This document shows, one piece after another, positions 15,578-25,211 of a stretch of 64,000 nucleotides of DNA. This DNA is from Bacteroidota bacterium. Its GTDB lineage: Bacteria > Bacteroidota > Bacteroidia > Sphingobacteriales > Sphingobacteriaceae. Below the pieces are notes generated by a model that saw only the letters and a list, made by a program, of their open reading frames with translations, was not told the origin of the DNA and ran no database searches. Position 1 is the first letter of the stretch; the number at the start of each line of letters is the position of its first letter. A program made the position numbers and the translations under genes. The DNA is taken from NCBI GenBank assembly GCA_018266915.1, contig JAFDZM010000057.1, forward strand, positions 50,507 through 114,506, written 5' to 3'.

Positions 15578-15775
15578 ATGAATAAAAGAGACTCAAGTAT
15601 AGCTTACCTGCTTTTAGGTATATACGCTTTGATGGTAAACTGGTATTATAACCATAATATTATTTTGCTGATCCTCGCTTACATTTTCTGGCCCTTATAT
15701 CTTATTTATGAGCTTTTGACAGGACATCTTTCACATGGCATGTGGAAGGATATCCCACTGTCGTACTTTAAATAA
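15578..15775 (+). CDS. Small membrane protein, 65 residues
   Basis: The protein has two hydrophobic segments (about residues 8-22 and 26-48) joined by a short WYYNHN turn and a soluble, aromatic C-terminus (HGMWKDIPLSYFK). The family is not known to me. The stop is only five bases ahead of the next start, so it is probably co-transcribed with the flavin-fold protein gene, and the length and membrane topology look deliberate. Confidence 0.65.
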   Translation: MNKRDSSIAYLLLGIYALMVNWYYNHNIILLILAYIFWPLYLIYELLTGHLSHGMWKDIPLSYFK

Positions 15776-15780
15776 TTACT

Positions 15781-16326
15781 ATGGCCAAATTTTATGACAG
15801 TATTCTCGATCAGCACAGAGCATTTATAGATAAGCAAAAGATGTTTTTTGTGGCAAGCGCCCCACTCAGTTTGGCTGGGCATGTAAATCTTTCGCCCAAA
15901 GGCAGCGATAGCTTCAGGGTATTATCAGATCACCAGGTGGCTTATATGGATATTATCGGTAGTGGTAACGAAACTTCGGCCCACATGATCGAGAATGGCC
16001 GTATTACCTTTATGTTCTGCGCATTTAAGGGGCCGCCCAATATTTTGAGGTTATACGGACACGGTCGCGCCATTTTACCCGGTCATGACGAATGGGAGAG
16101 CCTTGCAAAGCATTTTCATTTGCAACTTGCCACACGGCAGATCATCATTGCTGAGATTGATAAGGTACAAACCTCGTGTGGTTTCAGCGTCCCTTTATAT
16201 GAATATCTTGGCGAACGTGACCACGCCGAAAAATGGGCATTAAACAAAGGCGCTGATGGATTAGAGGCGTACAAAGCTGAAAAAAACCGTATCAGCCTGG
16301 ACGGTTTGCCGACGGCTTTATTTTAA
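15781..16326 (+). CDS. Pyridoxamine 5'-phosphate oxidase-like FMN-binding split-barrel protein
   Basis: The 181-residue cytosolic protein has the split beta-barrel of PNPOx-like flavoproteins: QKMFFVASAPLS (strand 1, with the usual phosphate-contact region), the HVNLSPKGSDSFRVLSDH loop, and MIENGRITFMFCAFKGPPNILRLYGHGRA, a characteristic stretch of this subfamily. The remaining C-terminal part (YEYLGERDHAEKWALNKG) matches the YLGERD signature of the related putative oxidoreductases. It is not the classical PdxH of vitamin B6 synthesis; it more likely binds FMN or another cofactor and acts in an unknown reduction. It is coupled to the small membrane-protein gene upstream. Confidence 0.88.
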   Translation: MAKFYDSILDQHRAFIDKQKMFFVASAPLSLAGHVNLSPKGSDSFRVLSDHQVAYMDIIGSGNETSAHMIENGRITFMFCAFKGPPNILRLYGHGRAILPGHDEWESLAKHFHLQLATRQIIIAEIDKVQTSCGFSVPLYEYLGERDHAEKWALNKGADGLEAYKAEKNRISLDGLPTALF

Positions 16327-16381
16327 TAATCAATTCTCTTCTTTAAATTTAGGCGTCTTCTTTCATCTAAATAAATCTATA

Positions 16382-18796
16382 ATGAAGAACCGTCTTTTAC
16401 TACTATTCCTTTTTATTTCTACATGGTCATACGCCCAAACGCCTGACAAAACCAATAAACCCAGTCGCTGGAATGCGCAATGGATAGCTGTTCCGGGGGG
16501 GACAGGTGTTGATTACGAGATTTGCCTGTTCAGGAAAACAATCAGTTTAACAACCAAACCATCAAGCTACCTGGTGCATGTATCGGCAGATAACCGGTAC
16601 AAATTATATGTGAATGGTACGCTCGTATCCATAGGCCCTGCCCGCGGCGATTTTTATTACTGGAATTATGAGACAGTAGACCTGGCGCCATACCTGAAAG
16701 AGGGAAAAAATGTGATTAGTGCGATCGCTTTTAACGAGGGCCTCATCCGGCCAACTGCGCAGATGACTTTCCATACCGGATTCATTTTACAAGGGCATAC
16801 CAAGATTGAAGAAGAAATCAATACCAATTCGAGCTGGAAATGTTACCGCGATTCAGCTTATGCTCCCATACCGGTAGTGCTTGTTCACAGCTATTATGCG
16901 GCAGGCCCTGGTGAACGGATTACCATGAAATTGCATCCCAAAAATTGGCAACAGGCTGATTTTGATGATGCCAAATGGGAGCCAGCTAAAAAAGTATCTG
17001 ACGGTACACCAAAAGGTGAGTTTACATTTATCGAAGGCTGGATGCTGGTACCATCACCCATACCTGCCCGCGACCTGGTGATGCAACGATTACAAAAAAT
17101 GCGTAAGGCGGATGGCGTTACTCTGCCTTCAACATTCCCGGCGGAAAAGAGGCCGGTTACTATACCAGCTCATGCTAAAGCGACAATACTACTCGATCAA
17201 ACTTACCTTACTAACGCTTATCCGACTATCGTTTTCAGCAAAGGTAAGGACGCTGGTATCTTATTAAGCTATGCTGAGGGGATGTACAAAATCGAGACAG
17301 ATGGTAAAAATGCTAAAGATTGGAAAGCACAAACAATTAAAGGCAACCGGGATTCGATTGAAGGTAAGCGCTTTGTAGGCAGAAAAGATAGTCTGATAAG
17401 CGATGGAAGCGATGGTCAGCAGTTTACGCCGCTCAACTGGCGAACGTTCCGTTATGTTCAGCTGACGGTTCAAACCAAGGACGAACCCCTGGTAATCGAT
17501 GACCTGTACAGCATGTTCACGGGTTATCCGTTTAAGTACAACGCCAAACTTGAAACGAAAGACGATACGCTTACTAAAATACTGGAAATAGGATGGCGCA
17601 CAGCCCGTTTGTGCGCCTGGGAAACCTATATGGATTGCCCGTATTATGAGCAGTTGCAATATGTAGGTGATACGCGCATACAGGCATTGGTATCCTACTA
17701 TAATAGTGGTGATGATCGTCTTGCCCGCAATGCAATTACACTATTGGATCATTCCCGCATTTCAGAAGGCATCACACAAAGCCGTTACCCAACAGCCGTA
17801 ATGCAGCAGATCCCTACTTTTTCTTTATGGTGGATTGGCATGCTGCATGATTATTATTTATACCGCGATGACAACAACTTTGTAAAAGACAAATTGCAGG
17901 GAACGAGGGACGTACTAAATTTCTTTAACCGTTACCAAATGCCGGATGGATCATTGAATAATCCTCCTTACTGGGAATTTACCGATTGGGCCAATGGTAA
18001 AACCCCAAAGCCCAAAAGCAACTGGAATGCAGGTGTAGGACCGATAGGAGAGAATGGTAATTCATCAATTCTCGATCTTCAATTACTATGGGCTTATCAG
18101 TTAGCCGCTGAACTCGAAAGCAAATTGGGCAGCAAAGAATATGCTGCTACCTACGAACAACGTGCTGCACAATTAAAACAAACTATTCGTGCTAAATATT
18201 GGGTAGCTGAAAGGGATGAGTTTGCAGACAGGCCAGAAAAGGATGTTTTTTCGCAGCATGCCAATTCACTCGCTATTCTTACCGGGGTAGCTACGCCTGA
18301 AGAAACGCCAAAAGTAGCACGTCAGTTGTTGTCGGATACAACACTTGTGCCGGCATCAATCTATTTTAAATATTACCTGCACCAGGGGCTTATAAAGGCC
18401 GGATTAGGTAATGATTATATCAAATGGCTGGGCATCTGGCGAGATAATATTAAAATGGGGATGACCACCTGGGCCGAGATGTCAGATATTGCTGCATCGC
18501 GTTCCGATTGCCATGCCTGGGGGTCAAGTCCGAATATTGAACTGTATCGTACGGTATTGGGAATTGAAAGTGATGCACCGGGTTTTAGAAAGGTTAGAAT
18601 TGAACCCCATCTGGGTAGCATAACACAAATCGGTGGTGAAATACCTCACCCAAAAGGAACTGTTAGCGTAAAATATGCCTTGCAAAACAATAAATGGCAT
18701 ATTAATATTATTTTACCGGATGGGGTACCTGGCAGACTGATTTGGAAAGGTAAGGACTACATATTGAAACCGGGCGAAAATAATTTAACACTTTAG
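16382..18796 (+). CDS. Alpha-L-rhamnosidase, glycoside hydrolase family 78
   Basis: The 804-residue exported enzyme (signal peptide ending near SYAQ) should release terminal alpha-L-rhamnose from plant glycosides or pectic polysaccharides by inversion. Its N-terminal beta domains (VHVSADNRYKLYVNGTLVS is typical of GH78) precede an (alpha/alpha)6 barrel. The acidic cluster matches the family spacing: Asp418, Glu423 and Asp430 in DCPYYEQLQYVGD, and the general-base-type Glu699 in TTWAEMSD. A C-terminal beta domain (GFRKVRIEPHLGSITQIGGE) follows. The cardiolipin synthase gene follows 17 bases later. No SusCD pair is adjacent, so it is not in a classical polysaccharide-utilisation locus. A G7 run lies in codons 38-40. 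Confidence 0.9.
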   Translation: MKNRLLLLFLFISTWSYAQTPDKTNKPSRWNAQWIAVPGGTGVDYEICLFRKTISLTTKPSSYLVHVSADNRYKLYVNGTLVSIGPARGDFYYWNYETVDLAPYLKEGKNVISAIAFNEGLIRPTAQMTFHTGFILQGHTKIEEEINTNSSWKCYRDSAYAPIPVVLVHSYYAAGPGERITMKLHPKNWQQADFDDAKWEPAKKVSDGTPKGEFTFIEGWMLVPSPIPARDLVMQRLQKMRKADGVTLPSTFPAEKRPVTIPAHAKATILLDQTYLTNAYPTIVFSKGKDAGILLSYAEGMYKIETDGKNAKDWKAQTIKGNRDSIEGKRFVGRKDSLISDGSDGQQFTPLNWRTFRYVQLTVQTKDEPLVIDDLYSMFTGYPFKYNAKLETKDDTLTKILEIGWRTARLCAWETYMDCPYYEQLQYVGDTRIQALVSYYNSGDDRLARNAITLLDHSRISEGITQSRYPTAVMQQIPTFSLWWIGMLHDYYLYRDDNNFVKDKLQGTRDVLNFFNRYQMPDGSLNNPPYWEFTDWANGKTPKPKSNWNAGVGPIGENGNSSILDLQLLWAYQLAAELESKLGSKEYAATYEQRAAQLKQTIRAKYWVAERDEFADRPEKDVFSQHANSLAILTGVATPEETPKVARQLLSDTTLVPASIYFKYYLHQGLIKAGLGNDYIKWLGIWRDNIKMGMTTWAEMSDIAASRSDCHAWGSSPNIELYRTVLGIESDAPGFRKVRIEPHLGSITQIGGEIPHPKGTVSVKYALQNNKWHINIILPDGVPGRLIWKGKDYILKPGENNLTL

Positions 18797-18813
18797 CGAT
18801 TATCATTATAATA

Positions 18814-20256
18814 ATGAACTGGGAACTGCTGATTGACATAGGTTATATCCTGCTGATCATTGGCATATGCCTGCACATTGTTTACAATACCCCTACAACC
18901 GAGAAAGCACTCGCTTACGTGCTAATTACCATATTTGTCCCGATTGCCGGTATTGCTATTTATTTTGCCTTGGGTACTAACAGGCGTAAGAATAAGCTGT
19001 ATAGCAAAAAGATAATCCGCAATAAAAATACATTAGCCGAACTTCGTGAGCGCATTACGCTTGAGTCGGAAAAAGCGCTGGATACACAGGAACAAGCCAT
19101 CAAAAAGCATAGAAAACTGGCTTTGTATCTTTTAAATGATGGCATGAGTCCACTGACCGGGGGCAACCATGTAAAATTGCTCATTAATGGCGAAAAAAAA
19201 TTTCCAGAAGTTTTAGAAGCGTTGCGGAATGCTAAACATCATATCCATATCCAGTATTATATTTTTGAAGACGGCGATATTGGAGAAGAGATCAAAAATG
19301 TCCTGATTCAAAAAGCACAGGAAGGCGTTGCCGTGCGATTTATCTATGATGATTTTGGCAGCCGTTCCATTCGTCGCTCATTCGTCAATGAGATGAAAGC
19401 TGCAGGAATAGAGGCTTATCCTTTTTACAAGATCCATTTTATACTGCTGGCCAATAGGGTGAATTATCGTAATCACCGTAAAATTATTATAGTGGATGGC
19501 TGCATTGGGTTTGTAGGCGGCATTAATGTAAGTGACCGTTATATAAACAAGCCTGGTCAGCTATTCTGGCGCGATACCCATGTGAAAATCAGTGGCCCCG
19601 GAGTATATTACTTACAGTATGTGTTTATATCCGACTGGAATTTTTGTGCCGGCAAACGTCTAAAGCTGGAACGGGATTTCTTTTGCACCAAGCCAACCGA
19701 CCACGGCAAAGCTACAGTGCAAATAGCAGCCAGTGGCCCGGATTCGGATGCACCAACAATTATGTTCTCGATGGTGCAAACTATAGGTTTGGCAGAAAAG
19801 GAATTGCTGATCACCACGCCATACTTTATTCCCGGCGAAGCGATTATGGATGCTTTGCATGTAGCGGCGATGAGTGGCGTCAGCATCAAAATACTTGTGC
19901 CTGATAAATCAGATTCGGCCTTTGTAAATGCTGCTGCTAGGTCGTATTATGCTGATTTACTTGCTGCTGGCGTTGAAATCTACATGTATCAAAAGGGATT
20001 TGTTCATGCTAAGACTTTGGTGTCTGACGGGCAAATGGCTATCATCGGAACTGCTAATATGGATCACCGCAGTTATGACCTGAATTTTGAGGTGAACAGT
20101 ATGATCTACGATATCACTACTGCCAAACAATTAAGGGACGTTTTTTTCGAGGATATCAAGCAGGCAAAAAAAATAAGCCCGAATACCTGGAAAAAACGCC
20201 CCTATTATAAGCAACTGCCTGAGAAGCTGGCAAGACTAATGTCGCCGTTGCTTTGA
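18814..20256 (+). CDS. cls: Cardiolipin synthase (phospholipase D family)
   Basis: The 480-residue membrane enzyme condenses two phosphatidylglycerol molecules into cardiolipin and glycerol. Two N-terminal membrane segments (about residues 4-25 and 33-53) are followed by a basic linker and two PLD half-sites. The first HxKxxxxD motif starts at His221 in NHRKIIIVDG and the second at His398 in VHAKTLVSDGQ, each with the following GG or GTAN context (GFVGGINVSDRY, IIGTANMDHRS). Both catalytic His/Lys/Asp sets are intact. It lies 17 bases after the GH78 stop, suggesting co-transcription, and a strong convergent terminator follows. Length and domain order are as in bacterial ClsA-type enzymes. Confidence 0.95.
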   Translation: MNWELLIDIGYILLIIGICLHIVYNTPTTEKALAYVLITIFVPIAGIAIYFALGTNRRKNKLYSKKIIRNKNTLAELRERITLESEKALDTQEQAIKKHRKLALYLLNDGMSPLTGGNHVKLLINGEKKFPEVLEALRNAKHHIHIQYYIFEDGDIGEEIKNVLIQKAQEGVAVRFIYDDFGSRSIRRSFVNEMKAAGIEAYPFYKIHFILLANRVNYRNHRKIIIVDGCIGFVGGINVSDRYINKPGQLFWRDTHVKISGPGVYYLQYVFISDWNFCAGKRLKLERDFFCTKPTDHGKATVQIAASGPDSDAPTIMFSMVQTIGLAEKELLITTPYFIPGEAIMDALHVAAMSGVSIKILVPDKSDSAFVNAAARSYYADLLAAGVEIYMYQKGFVHAKTLVSDGQMAIIGTANMDHRSYDLNFEVNSMIYDITTAKQLRDVFFEDIKQAKKISPNTWKKRPYYKQLPEKLARLMSPLL

Positions 20257-20262
20257 GAAAAT

Positions 20263-20309
20263 AGCAGTGGCAGTAGTAGTGAAAGATAACTGCTGCTACT
20301 GCCACTGCT
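20263..20309. terminator. Long hairpin between convergent cls and YbjQ-like genes
   Basis: AGCAGTGGCAGTAGTAGT and ACTGCTGCTACTGCCACTGCT pair over 18-19 positions with minor mismatch around a 7-base loop. TTAATTTTT follows on the plus side, and the minus-strand gene ends at 20312. Confidence 0.8.
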
Positions 20310-20311
20310 AC

Positions 20312-20641
20312 TTAATTTTTCTCAACTACTACAGCAGTACCGTAAGCCAATACTTCGGTTACGCCCTGCATGATTTCGTTGGCATCGTAACGCATGGCAA
20401 TGATGGCATTGGCACCCAAAACCTGTGCATGTTGTATCAAAAGCTGATAGGCTTCTTCGCGTGCATTTTCGCAAAGCTCAACATAAATAGAAAGCTGTCC
20501 GCCAAAAAGCGACTGAAAGCCACCGGCGATATTTCCCAGTACACTACGGCTGCGAACAGTAACACCGCGTACCATGCCAAGGTGTTTTACTACTTTATAA
20601 CCTTCCAATTCGTTACTGGTAGTTACTAATGAATGATCCAT
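20312..20641 (-). CDS. YbjQ/UPF0145 (DUF74) heavy-metal-binding-domain family protein
   Basis: The 109-residue cytosolic protein shows the YbjQ/DUF74 pattern: GYKVVKHLGMVRGVTVRSRS near the N-terminus, the central FQSLFGGQLSIYVELCENAR, and HAQVLGANAIIAMRYDANEI, followed by the final GTAVVVE strand. These proteins form small pentameric rings; the Pfam name suggests metal binding, but the role is not settled. It is single-domain and of normal length. The gene converges on cls and shares the hairpin at its 3' end. Confidence 0.93.
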   Translation of the reverse strand: MDHSLVTTSNELEGYKVVKHLGMVRGVTVRSRSVLGNIAGGFQSLFGGQLSIYVELCENAREEAYQLLIQHAQVLGANAIIAMRYDANEIMQGVTEVLAYGTAVVVEKN

Positions 20642-20766
20642 TTTATTTGTTTTTAGGTGATCCTTAATTCATAAATATAATTGATATTGAGATGTAGAGC
20701 ACATCTGTTTGTTACAAAAAGTTATTGTTATAATTGTTACCCGATGTAACAGGATTGTATTTACCG

Positions 20767-23064
20767 ATGAAAAAAATAATTTCCGTTTTAATATCTATTT
20801 TATGTCTTAATATAAGCTTTGGTCAAACATCCAGGCACGATCTGCATTTCGATACACTCGCAAAACAATGGGATGAGGCCATACCGTTAGGAAATGGGAT
20901 GCTTGGCGCATTAGTTTGGCAAAAAGGATATAACCTAAGGTTTTCTTTAGACAGGGCTGACCTATGGGATATGCGCCCCATGAAAGGACTGCATCGAAAG
21001 GAATTCAAATATCAATGGGTGATCGATCACGTGAAATCAAAAGACTATTCCCCTGTGCAAAAGTATTTTGATGAGCCATATGACAAGGAACCGGCACCTA
21101 CTCGCATACCGGGTGGTGCATTGGAGTTTAATATCCATAATTGGGGAAAGGTCCAATCTGTTCATTTATACATAAATAATGCATTATGCGAAGTGAAATG
21201 GGCGAATGGGACCACACTAAAAACGTTTGTCCATGCAACAGAGCCCGTTGGTTGGTTCAAATTTGAGAATTTAAAGGGTATGTTTGAACCACAGCTAATG
21301 ATGCCCCGGTATCAGGGTGTAGTGAAAACATCAGGTGATCCTGTTGGTGGTGATGATCTCTCGAGATTGGGATACGTGCAAGGAACAATTAAACGTAACG
21401 GTAATAGTATCACCTACAAACAGCAGGGTTGGGGCGGGTTTACTTATGAAATAAATGTAAGATGGCGAAAGATAAGTCCGGGTGTGATTGAAGGTGCTTG
21501 GAGCATATCCTCGCAATATCCTGGTAAGAAGATCAATACTCCGGCATCGATTGTAACTCAAACGGCTTTCCAAAAGCATTATTCAGATACTTATGTTTCG
21601 CATATCCGGTGGTGGCGCAACTTCTGGAACAAATCTGCTGTTCATGTTCCCGATACTTTAATAGAAAAACAATATTATCTTGAGCAATATAAATTCGGTT
21701 CAGCTTCACGTCAGGGTGCTCCACCGATTTCGCTTCAGGCAGTATGGACAGCTGACAACGGACGCATACCACCCTGGAAAGGCGATTATCACCACGATCT
21801 GAATACGCAATTAAGCTATTGGCCTTGTTACAGCGGTAACCATTTACAGGAAGGGTTAGCATATCTCGATCATTTGGATGCCAACAAAGCCAATTACAAA
21901 CGCTATACTAAAATGTATTTCGGGAAGGAAGGTCTGGCTGTACCCGGAGTAACTACATTGGATGGAACTGAAATGGGCGGCTGGATACAATATTCTTTAT
22001 CACCGACAGTATCTTCCTGGCTGGCCCAACATTATTATTTGCAATGGCGTTACAGCATGGATAAGAATTTCCTAAAAAGCAGGGCTTATCCATGGATAAA
22101 AGATGTGGCTGTTTTTCTTGAAAGTATAACTTCTAAGGGAGACGACGGCTTACGTAAATTGCCGATCAGCTCGAGCCCTGAAATAAATGATAATGATCTG
22201 AGCGCATGGTTCCCGCAAAACACCAATTATGACTTGTCGCTAATGAAGTCGACCTTTAAAATGGCTGCGGAGTTAGCTGATGAGCTGGGCTTAAAGAATG
22301 AAGCTACTCATTGGAGAAGAATACTATCGGAGTTTGGCGATTTTGCAATAACTTCTAATTACGAACTGAAGTTTGCGCCGACAATGCCTTATAACCAGTC
22401 GCACAGGCATTTTTCGCATATGATGGCTATCCATCCTCTTGGATTGATCAAATGGGAGGACGGATTACAATCCCAGTGCATTATAAAAAACAGTATTCAT
22501 TTGCTGGATAGTATAGGTCCGGATGAATGGTGCGGCTATTCATACTCGTGGCTGGCGAATATGAAGGCCAGGGCAAAAGATGGCGATGGTGCAGCAAAAG
22601 ATCTGCGGATATTTGCAAAGGCTTTTTGCTCAATTAACAGCTTCCATTTAAACGGAGATCAAACCAAATCAGGCTATTCAAAATTTCAATATCGTCCGTT
22701 TACCCTTGAGGGAAACTTTGCATTTGCTGCCGGACTGCAGGAAATGCTGATACAAAGCTATGCAGGTTTTATAGAGATTATGCCGGCAGTACCGTCTGAC
22801 TGGAAGGATATCAGCTTTGAAAATCTTCGTACAGAAGGAGCCTTCCTGGTAAGTGCTTCAAAGAAAAACGGAATCACTGCCTTTATCAAAATCAGAAGTG
22901 AAAAAGGAGGTAAGTGTATCGTCAAAACTGTTATTCCCGTAAAGCAACTAAAAGTGCAAAGCAAATCATCACCTAAAATTACCCAGGGACAGGATGGCAA
23001 AACATTGGTGGAGGTTGAAACAAAACCGGGCGATGTTATTTCCATCGTTAATAATCAGAATTAA
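20767..23064 (+). CDS. Glycoside hydrolase family 95-type exported hydrolase
   Basis: The 765-residue protein (ATG at 20767, with signal peptide ending near SFGQ; the longer frame from 20734 is not needed) has the GH95 hallmark opening WDEAIPLGNGMLGALVW, followed by an (alpha/alpha)6 domain. It includes HHDLNTQLSYWP near residue 344 (the Asn-containing catalytic motif of the family) and SSSPEINDND with Glu472 in the SPE motif that carries the general acid. HRHFSHMMAIHPLG and the late C-terminal beta domain also fit. GH95 enzymes are mostly alpha-1,2-L-fucosidases or alpha-L-galactosidases; the exact sugar cannot be read. It may be co-transcribed with the GNAT gene six bases downstream. Confidence 0.82.
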   Translation: MKKIISVLISILCLNISFGQTSRHDLHFDTLAKQWDEAIPLGNGMLGALVWQKGYNLRFSLDRADLWDMRPMKGLHRKEFKYQWVIDHVKSKDYSPVQKYFDEPYDKEPAPTRIPGGALEFNIHNWGKVQSVHLYINNALCEVKWANGTTLKTFVHATEPVGWFKFENLKGMFEPQLMMPRYQGVVKTSGDPVGGDDLSRLGYVQGTIKRNGNSITYKQQGWGGFTYEINVRWRKISPGVIEGAWSISSQYPGKKINTPASIVTQTAFQKHYSDTYVSHIRWWRNFWNKSAVHVPDTLIEKQYYLEQYKFGSASRQGAPPISLQAVWTADNGRIPPWKGDYHHDLNTQLSYWPCYSGNHLQEGLAYLDHLDANKANYKRYTKMYFGKEGLAVPGVTTLDGTEMGGWIQYSLSPTVSSWLAQHYYLQWRYSMDKNFLKSRAYPWIKDVAVFLESITSKGDDGLRKLPISSSPEINDNDLSAWFPQNTNYDLSLMKSTFKMAAELADELGLKNEATHWRRILSEFGDFAITSNYELKFAPTMPYNQSHRHFSHMMAIHPLGLIKWEDGLQSQCIIKNSIHLLDSIGPDEWCGYSYSWLANMKARAKDGDGAAKDLRIFAKAFCSINSFHLNGDQTKSGYSKFQYRPFTLEGNFAFAAGLQEMLIQSYAGFIEIMPAVPSDWKDISFENLRTEGAFLVSASKKNGITAFIKIRSEKGGKCIVKTVIPVKQLKVQSKSSPKITQGQDGKTLVEVETKPGDVISIVNNQN

Positions 23065-23070
23065 TATATC

Positions 23071-23610
23071 ATGCCAGTCATATTTATTGAAACGCCGCGC
23101 CTTGTAATACGTCAGTGGGAGGAAAAAGATTATGAATCGTACATCAACCTTAATGCAGACCCAGACGTAATGGAGTACTTCCCATCAGTTAAAACACCCG
23201 GTGAAACTTTGGCGCAGGTCAAAAGGATAACCGAGTATATCGATCAGCACGGCTATGGTTTTTGGGCTGTTGAGCGAAAGGATAATCATCAGTTTATCGG
23301 TTTTACCGGAATATGTGAACCCGGATTTCAGACGCATTTTACACCCTGTATCGAAATAGGCTGGCGGTTAAGTAAGGAAAACTGGGGGCAAGGCTTTGCA
23401 ACAGAAGCTGCATTAGCGTCTCTTGATTTTGGATTTGAGAAACTTAAGCTTAAAAAGATTTATTCATTCACTTCTATTCATAATCACCGCTCAGAAAATG
23501 TAATGCAAAGGATCGGCATGGACAAAGCCGGAGAGTTTGATCATCCGCTAATTGCTGACGGACATTGGCTAAAAAAGCATGTGGTATACAAAATCGCCTC
23601 AAATAAATAG
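23071..23610 (+). CDS. GNAT acetyltransferase (RimJ/RimL-like)
   Basis: The 179-residue cytosolic GNAT enzyme starts with ETPRLVIRQWEEKDYESYI, the usual start of RimJ/RimL-type proteins, and shows the acetyl-CoA pyrophosphate-loop motif as ENWGQGFATEAALASLDFGF and the acceptor-side strand KIYSFTSIHNHRSENVMQRIGM. The substrate may be a protein N-terminus, an aminoglycoside-like compound or another amine; nothing in context decides. It begins six bases after the GH95 gene. Confidence 0.92.
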   Translation: MPVIFIETPRLVIRQWEEKDYESYINLNADPDVMEYFPSVKTPGETLAQVKRITEYIDQHGYGFWAVERKDNHQFIGFTGICEPGFQTHFTPCIEIGWRLSKENWGQGFATEAALASLDFGFEKLKLKKIYSFTSIHNHRSENVMQRIGMDKAGEFDHPLIADGHWLKKHVVYKIASNK

Positions 23611-23838
23611 CTGATCAAAATTATAATGATAATCTAATTCACCTTTTTATATTTTAAGTTATAAAAGCCTCAACTTTGCAGCCTGTTTGCAAATCGTTTA
23701 CTATTGATAGAATTATTTCGTTATTTCGCCCTTTGAAGCATTTTGTGCAGCATTTGCCGAAATGTTAAATAGTGTAAAATAATGGTTACCCCAATAATTA
23801 AAGAATAGAAAACCCGTTATCAGCGTAAATAAAAAAAT

Positions 23839-24384
23839 ATGAATAAACTTAGACTCTTCACTTTTCTTCTGCTAGCCGGATTGTTTATGATTGAGAGTTG
23901 TAAAAAGGATACCATTGTTGGTACAGCCTATACAACTAAACCTTTTCAGGCTAATATTAATGGCTCGGTATGGGCGCCTGATACCATAAGCAATACAATC
24001 GCTTATAACTCAACCGCTAAGACAAAAACCTTTACGCTGGAGGGTACCAAGGATCAGAAGCAGGTCATCATGAACGTCATCCTTAGTAACGCTTCTAACA
24101 CGCCCGGTTTTACTACAGGAACTTATAACGTGGATGCTTCTACTGTTTTGGTTAACTATAATACCCAGGTACTCCAGAATGGACAATATGTTTTCTTGCC
24201 TCATGGTACAGTTTCAGCAGGCAGCGGGGTAATCATTGTTAGTTCGGTCGACTCGGTAAATAAGAAAATCACAGGTACATTCAATTTTTATTCCCGTTCT
24301 TCAGACTCGAATGGCGATGTCACAGTTGATAATATTTTAGGCGGAGAATTTACCAGCTTACCATACACGTTTACCAGCAACTGA
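23839..24384 (+). CDS. DUF6252-like lipoprotein
   Basis: The 181-residue protein starts with a lipoprotein signal (LLLAGLFMIESCKKD, lipid Cys near residue 21) and has beta-rich sequence with FQANINGSVWAPD near residue 36, the opening motif of DUF6252-type lipoproteins. The rest is Thr/Ser/Asn-rich with alternating hydrophobic residues (NFYSRSSDSNGDVTVDNILG, GEFTSLPYTF). No catalytic motif is seen. It sits 25 bases upstream of an outer-membrane barrel gene, and the two probably form an operon with an envelope role that is still unknown. Confidence 0.8.
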   Translation: MNKLRLFTFLLLAGLFMIESCKKDTIVGTAYTTKPFQANINGSVWAPDTISNTIAYNSTAKTKTFTLEGTKDQKQVIMNVILSNASNTPGFTTGTYNVDASTVLVNYNTQVLQNGQYVFLPHGTVSAGSGVIIVSSVDSVNKKITGTFNFYSRSSDSNGDVTVDNILGGEFTSLPYTFTSN

Positions 24385-24409
24385 TCCTGAAACTTTAAAC
24401 ACGCATCAC

Positions 24410-25156
24410 ATGTATTCAAATAACATAAAGAAAATATTTACAACAATATCCATTGCATTTCTTGCTTTCGTTGCCACAAACGTACATGCACAGGATCAGA
24501 ACCCGGTGAAAAGTTATTTTGGCTTTTTTGGAGGTGTATCTAACCCGATGGGCGATTTTAAAAGCAACGACTACTATAACAACAAGTCAGGCTTTGCAAA
24601 AAAAGGGTTAACCTATGGTTTGGACGGCGCCTTTTATTTCCATAAAAATTGGGCAATAGGTGCATCCATTACCTACCAGGATAATGGCGAATTGAACCAG
24701 GCTAATGCAGACAGCCTTGCAGCAGGTTACACCAAATCATTCAGTGCTGACCAGGCAACAGTGACAGCAACCAAACGCTATCAGACAGTTAACATTTTGC
24801 TTGGGCCGCAATATACTTTTCAAAAAGGTAAGTTTTTGCTGGATTTGAGGGCATCAGCGGGTGTCATAAAAGTATTCTCCACGCCCGAAACAAATACATT
24901 ATTAAGCGGAGTTACTGACCAAACCGCCCTCTTTTATCAAAAAAGCGCTAATGCTACTATATTGGGTTATAGCGGTACTGCTGATTTACGCTATAAATTG
25001 AGCGAAAATGTATTCCTGACGCTGCGCGGGGCATATCTGTATTCTTCGGGTCCATCAATTACCAATCAGGACCGCACCACAAACTTAGGTCGATTGGTTA
25101 CCAAACAACCATTTAACACATTGAATACCACAATAGGTCTTAATTTCGGATTGTAA
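24410..25156 (+). CDS. Outer-membrane beta-barrel protein
   Basis: The 248-residue protein has a signal peptide (ending near VHAQD) and the glycine/aromatic-rich strand pattern of 8-stranded OmpA-like or PorT-like barrels: SYFGFFGGVSNPMGDF, GLDGAFYFHKNWAIGASITY, VNILLGPQYTFQKGKFLLDL and TTIGLNFGL at the C-terminus with the expected terminal aromatic/hydrophobic strand. It is an integral outer-membrane protein of unknown cargo or partner. It lies 25 bases after the lipoprotein gene and is followed by a terminator. Confidence 0.88.
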   Translation: MYSNNIKKIFTTISIAFLAFVATNVHAQDQNPVKSYFGFFGGVSNPMGDFKSNDYYNNKSGFAKKGLTYGLDGAFYFHKNWAIGASITYQDNGELNQANADSLAAGYTKSFSADQATVTATKRYQTVNILLGPQYTFQKGKFLLDLRASAGVIKVFSTPETNTLLSGVTDQTALFYQKSANATILGYSGTADLRYKLSENVFLTLRGAYLYSSGPSITNQDRTTNLGRLVTKQPFNTLNTTIGLNFGL

Positions 25157-25176
25157 AAATTCCGGATCATTCCTGA

Positions 25177-25206
25177 AATCCTGCTTAGTTAATCTGGGCG
25201 GGATTT
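25177..25206. terminator. Terminator between convergent genes
   Basis: AAATCCTGC and GCGGGATTTTTT pair with one mismatch. It lies 20 bases after the barrel gene and just before the convergent membrane-protein gene ending at 25212. Confidence 0.65.
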
Positions 25207-25211
25207 TTTAT

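Noticed and set aside
21331..21862. Minus-strand frames of 82-109 codons inside the GH95 gene.
   Set aside because: No similarity or start context; the GH95 motifs on the plus strand are clear.
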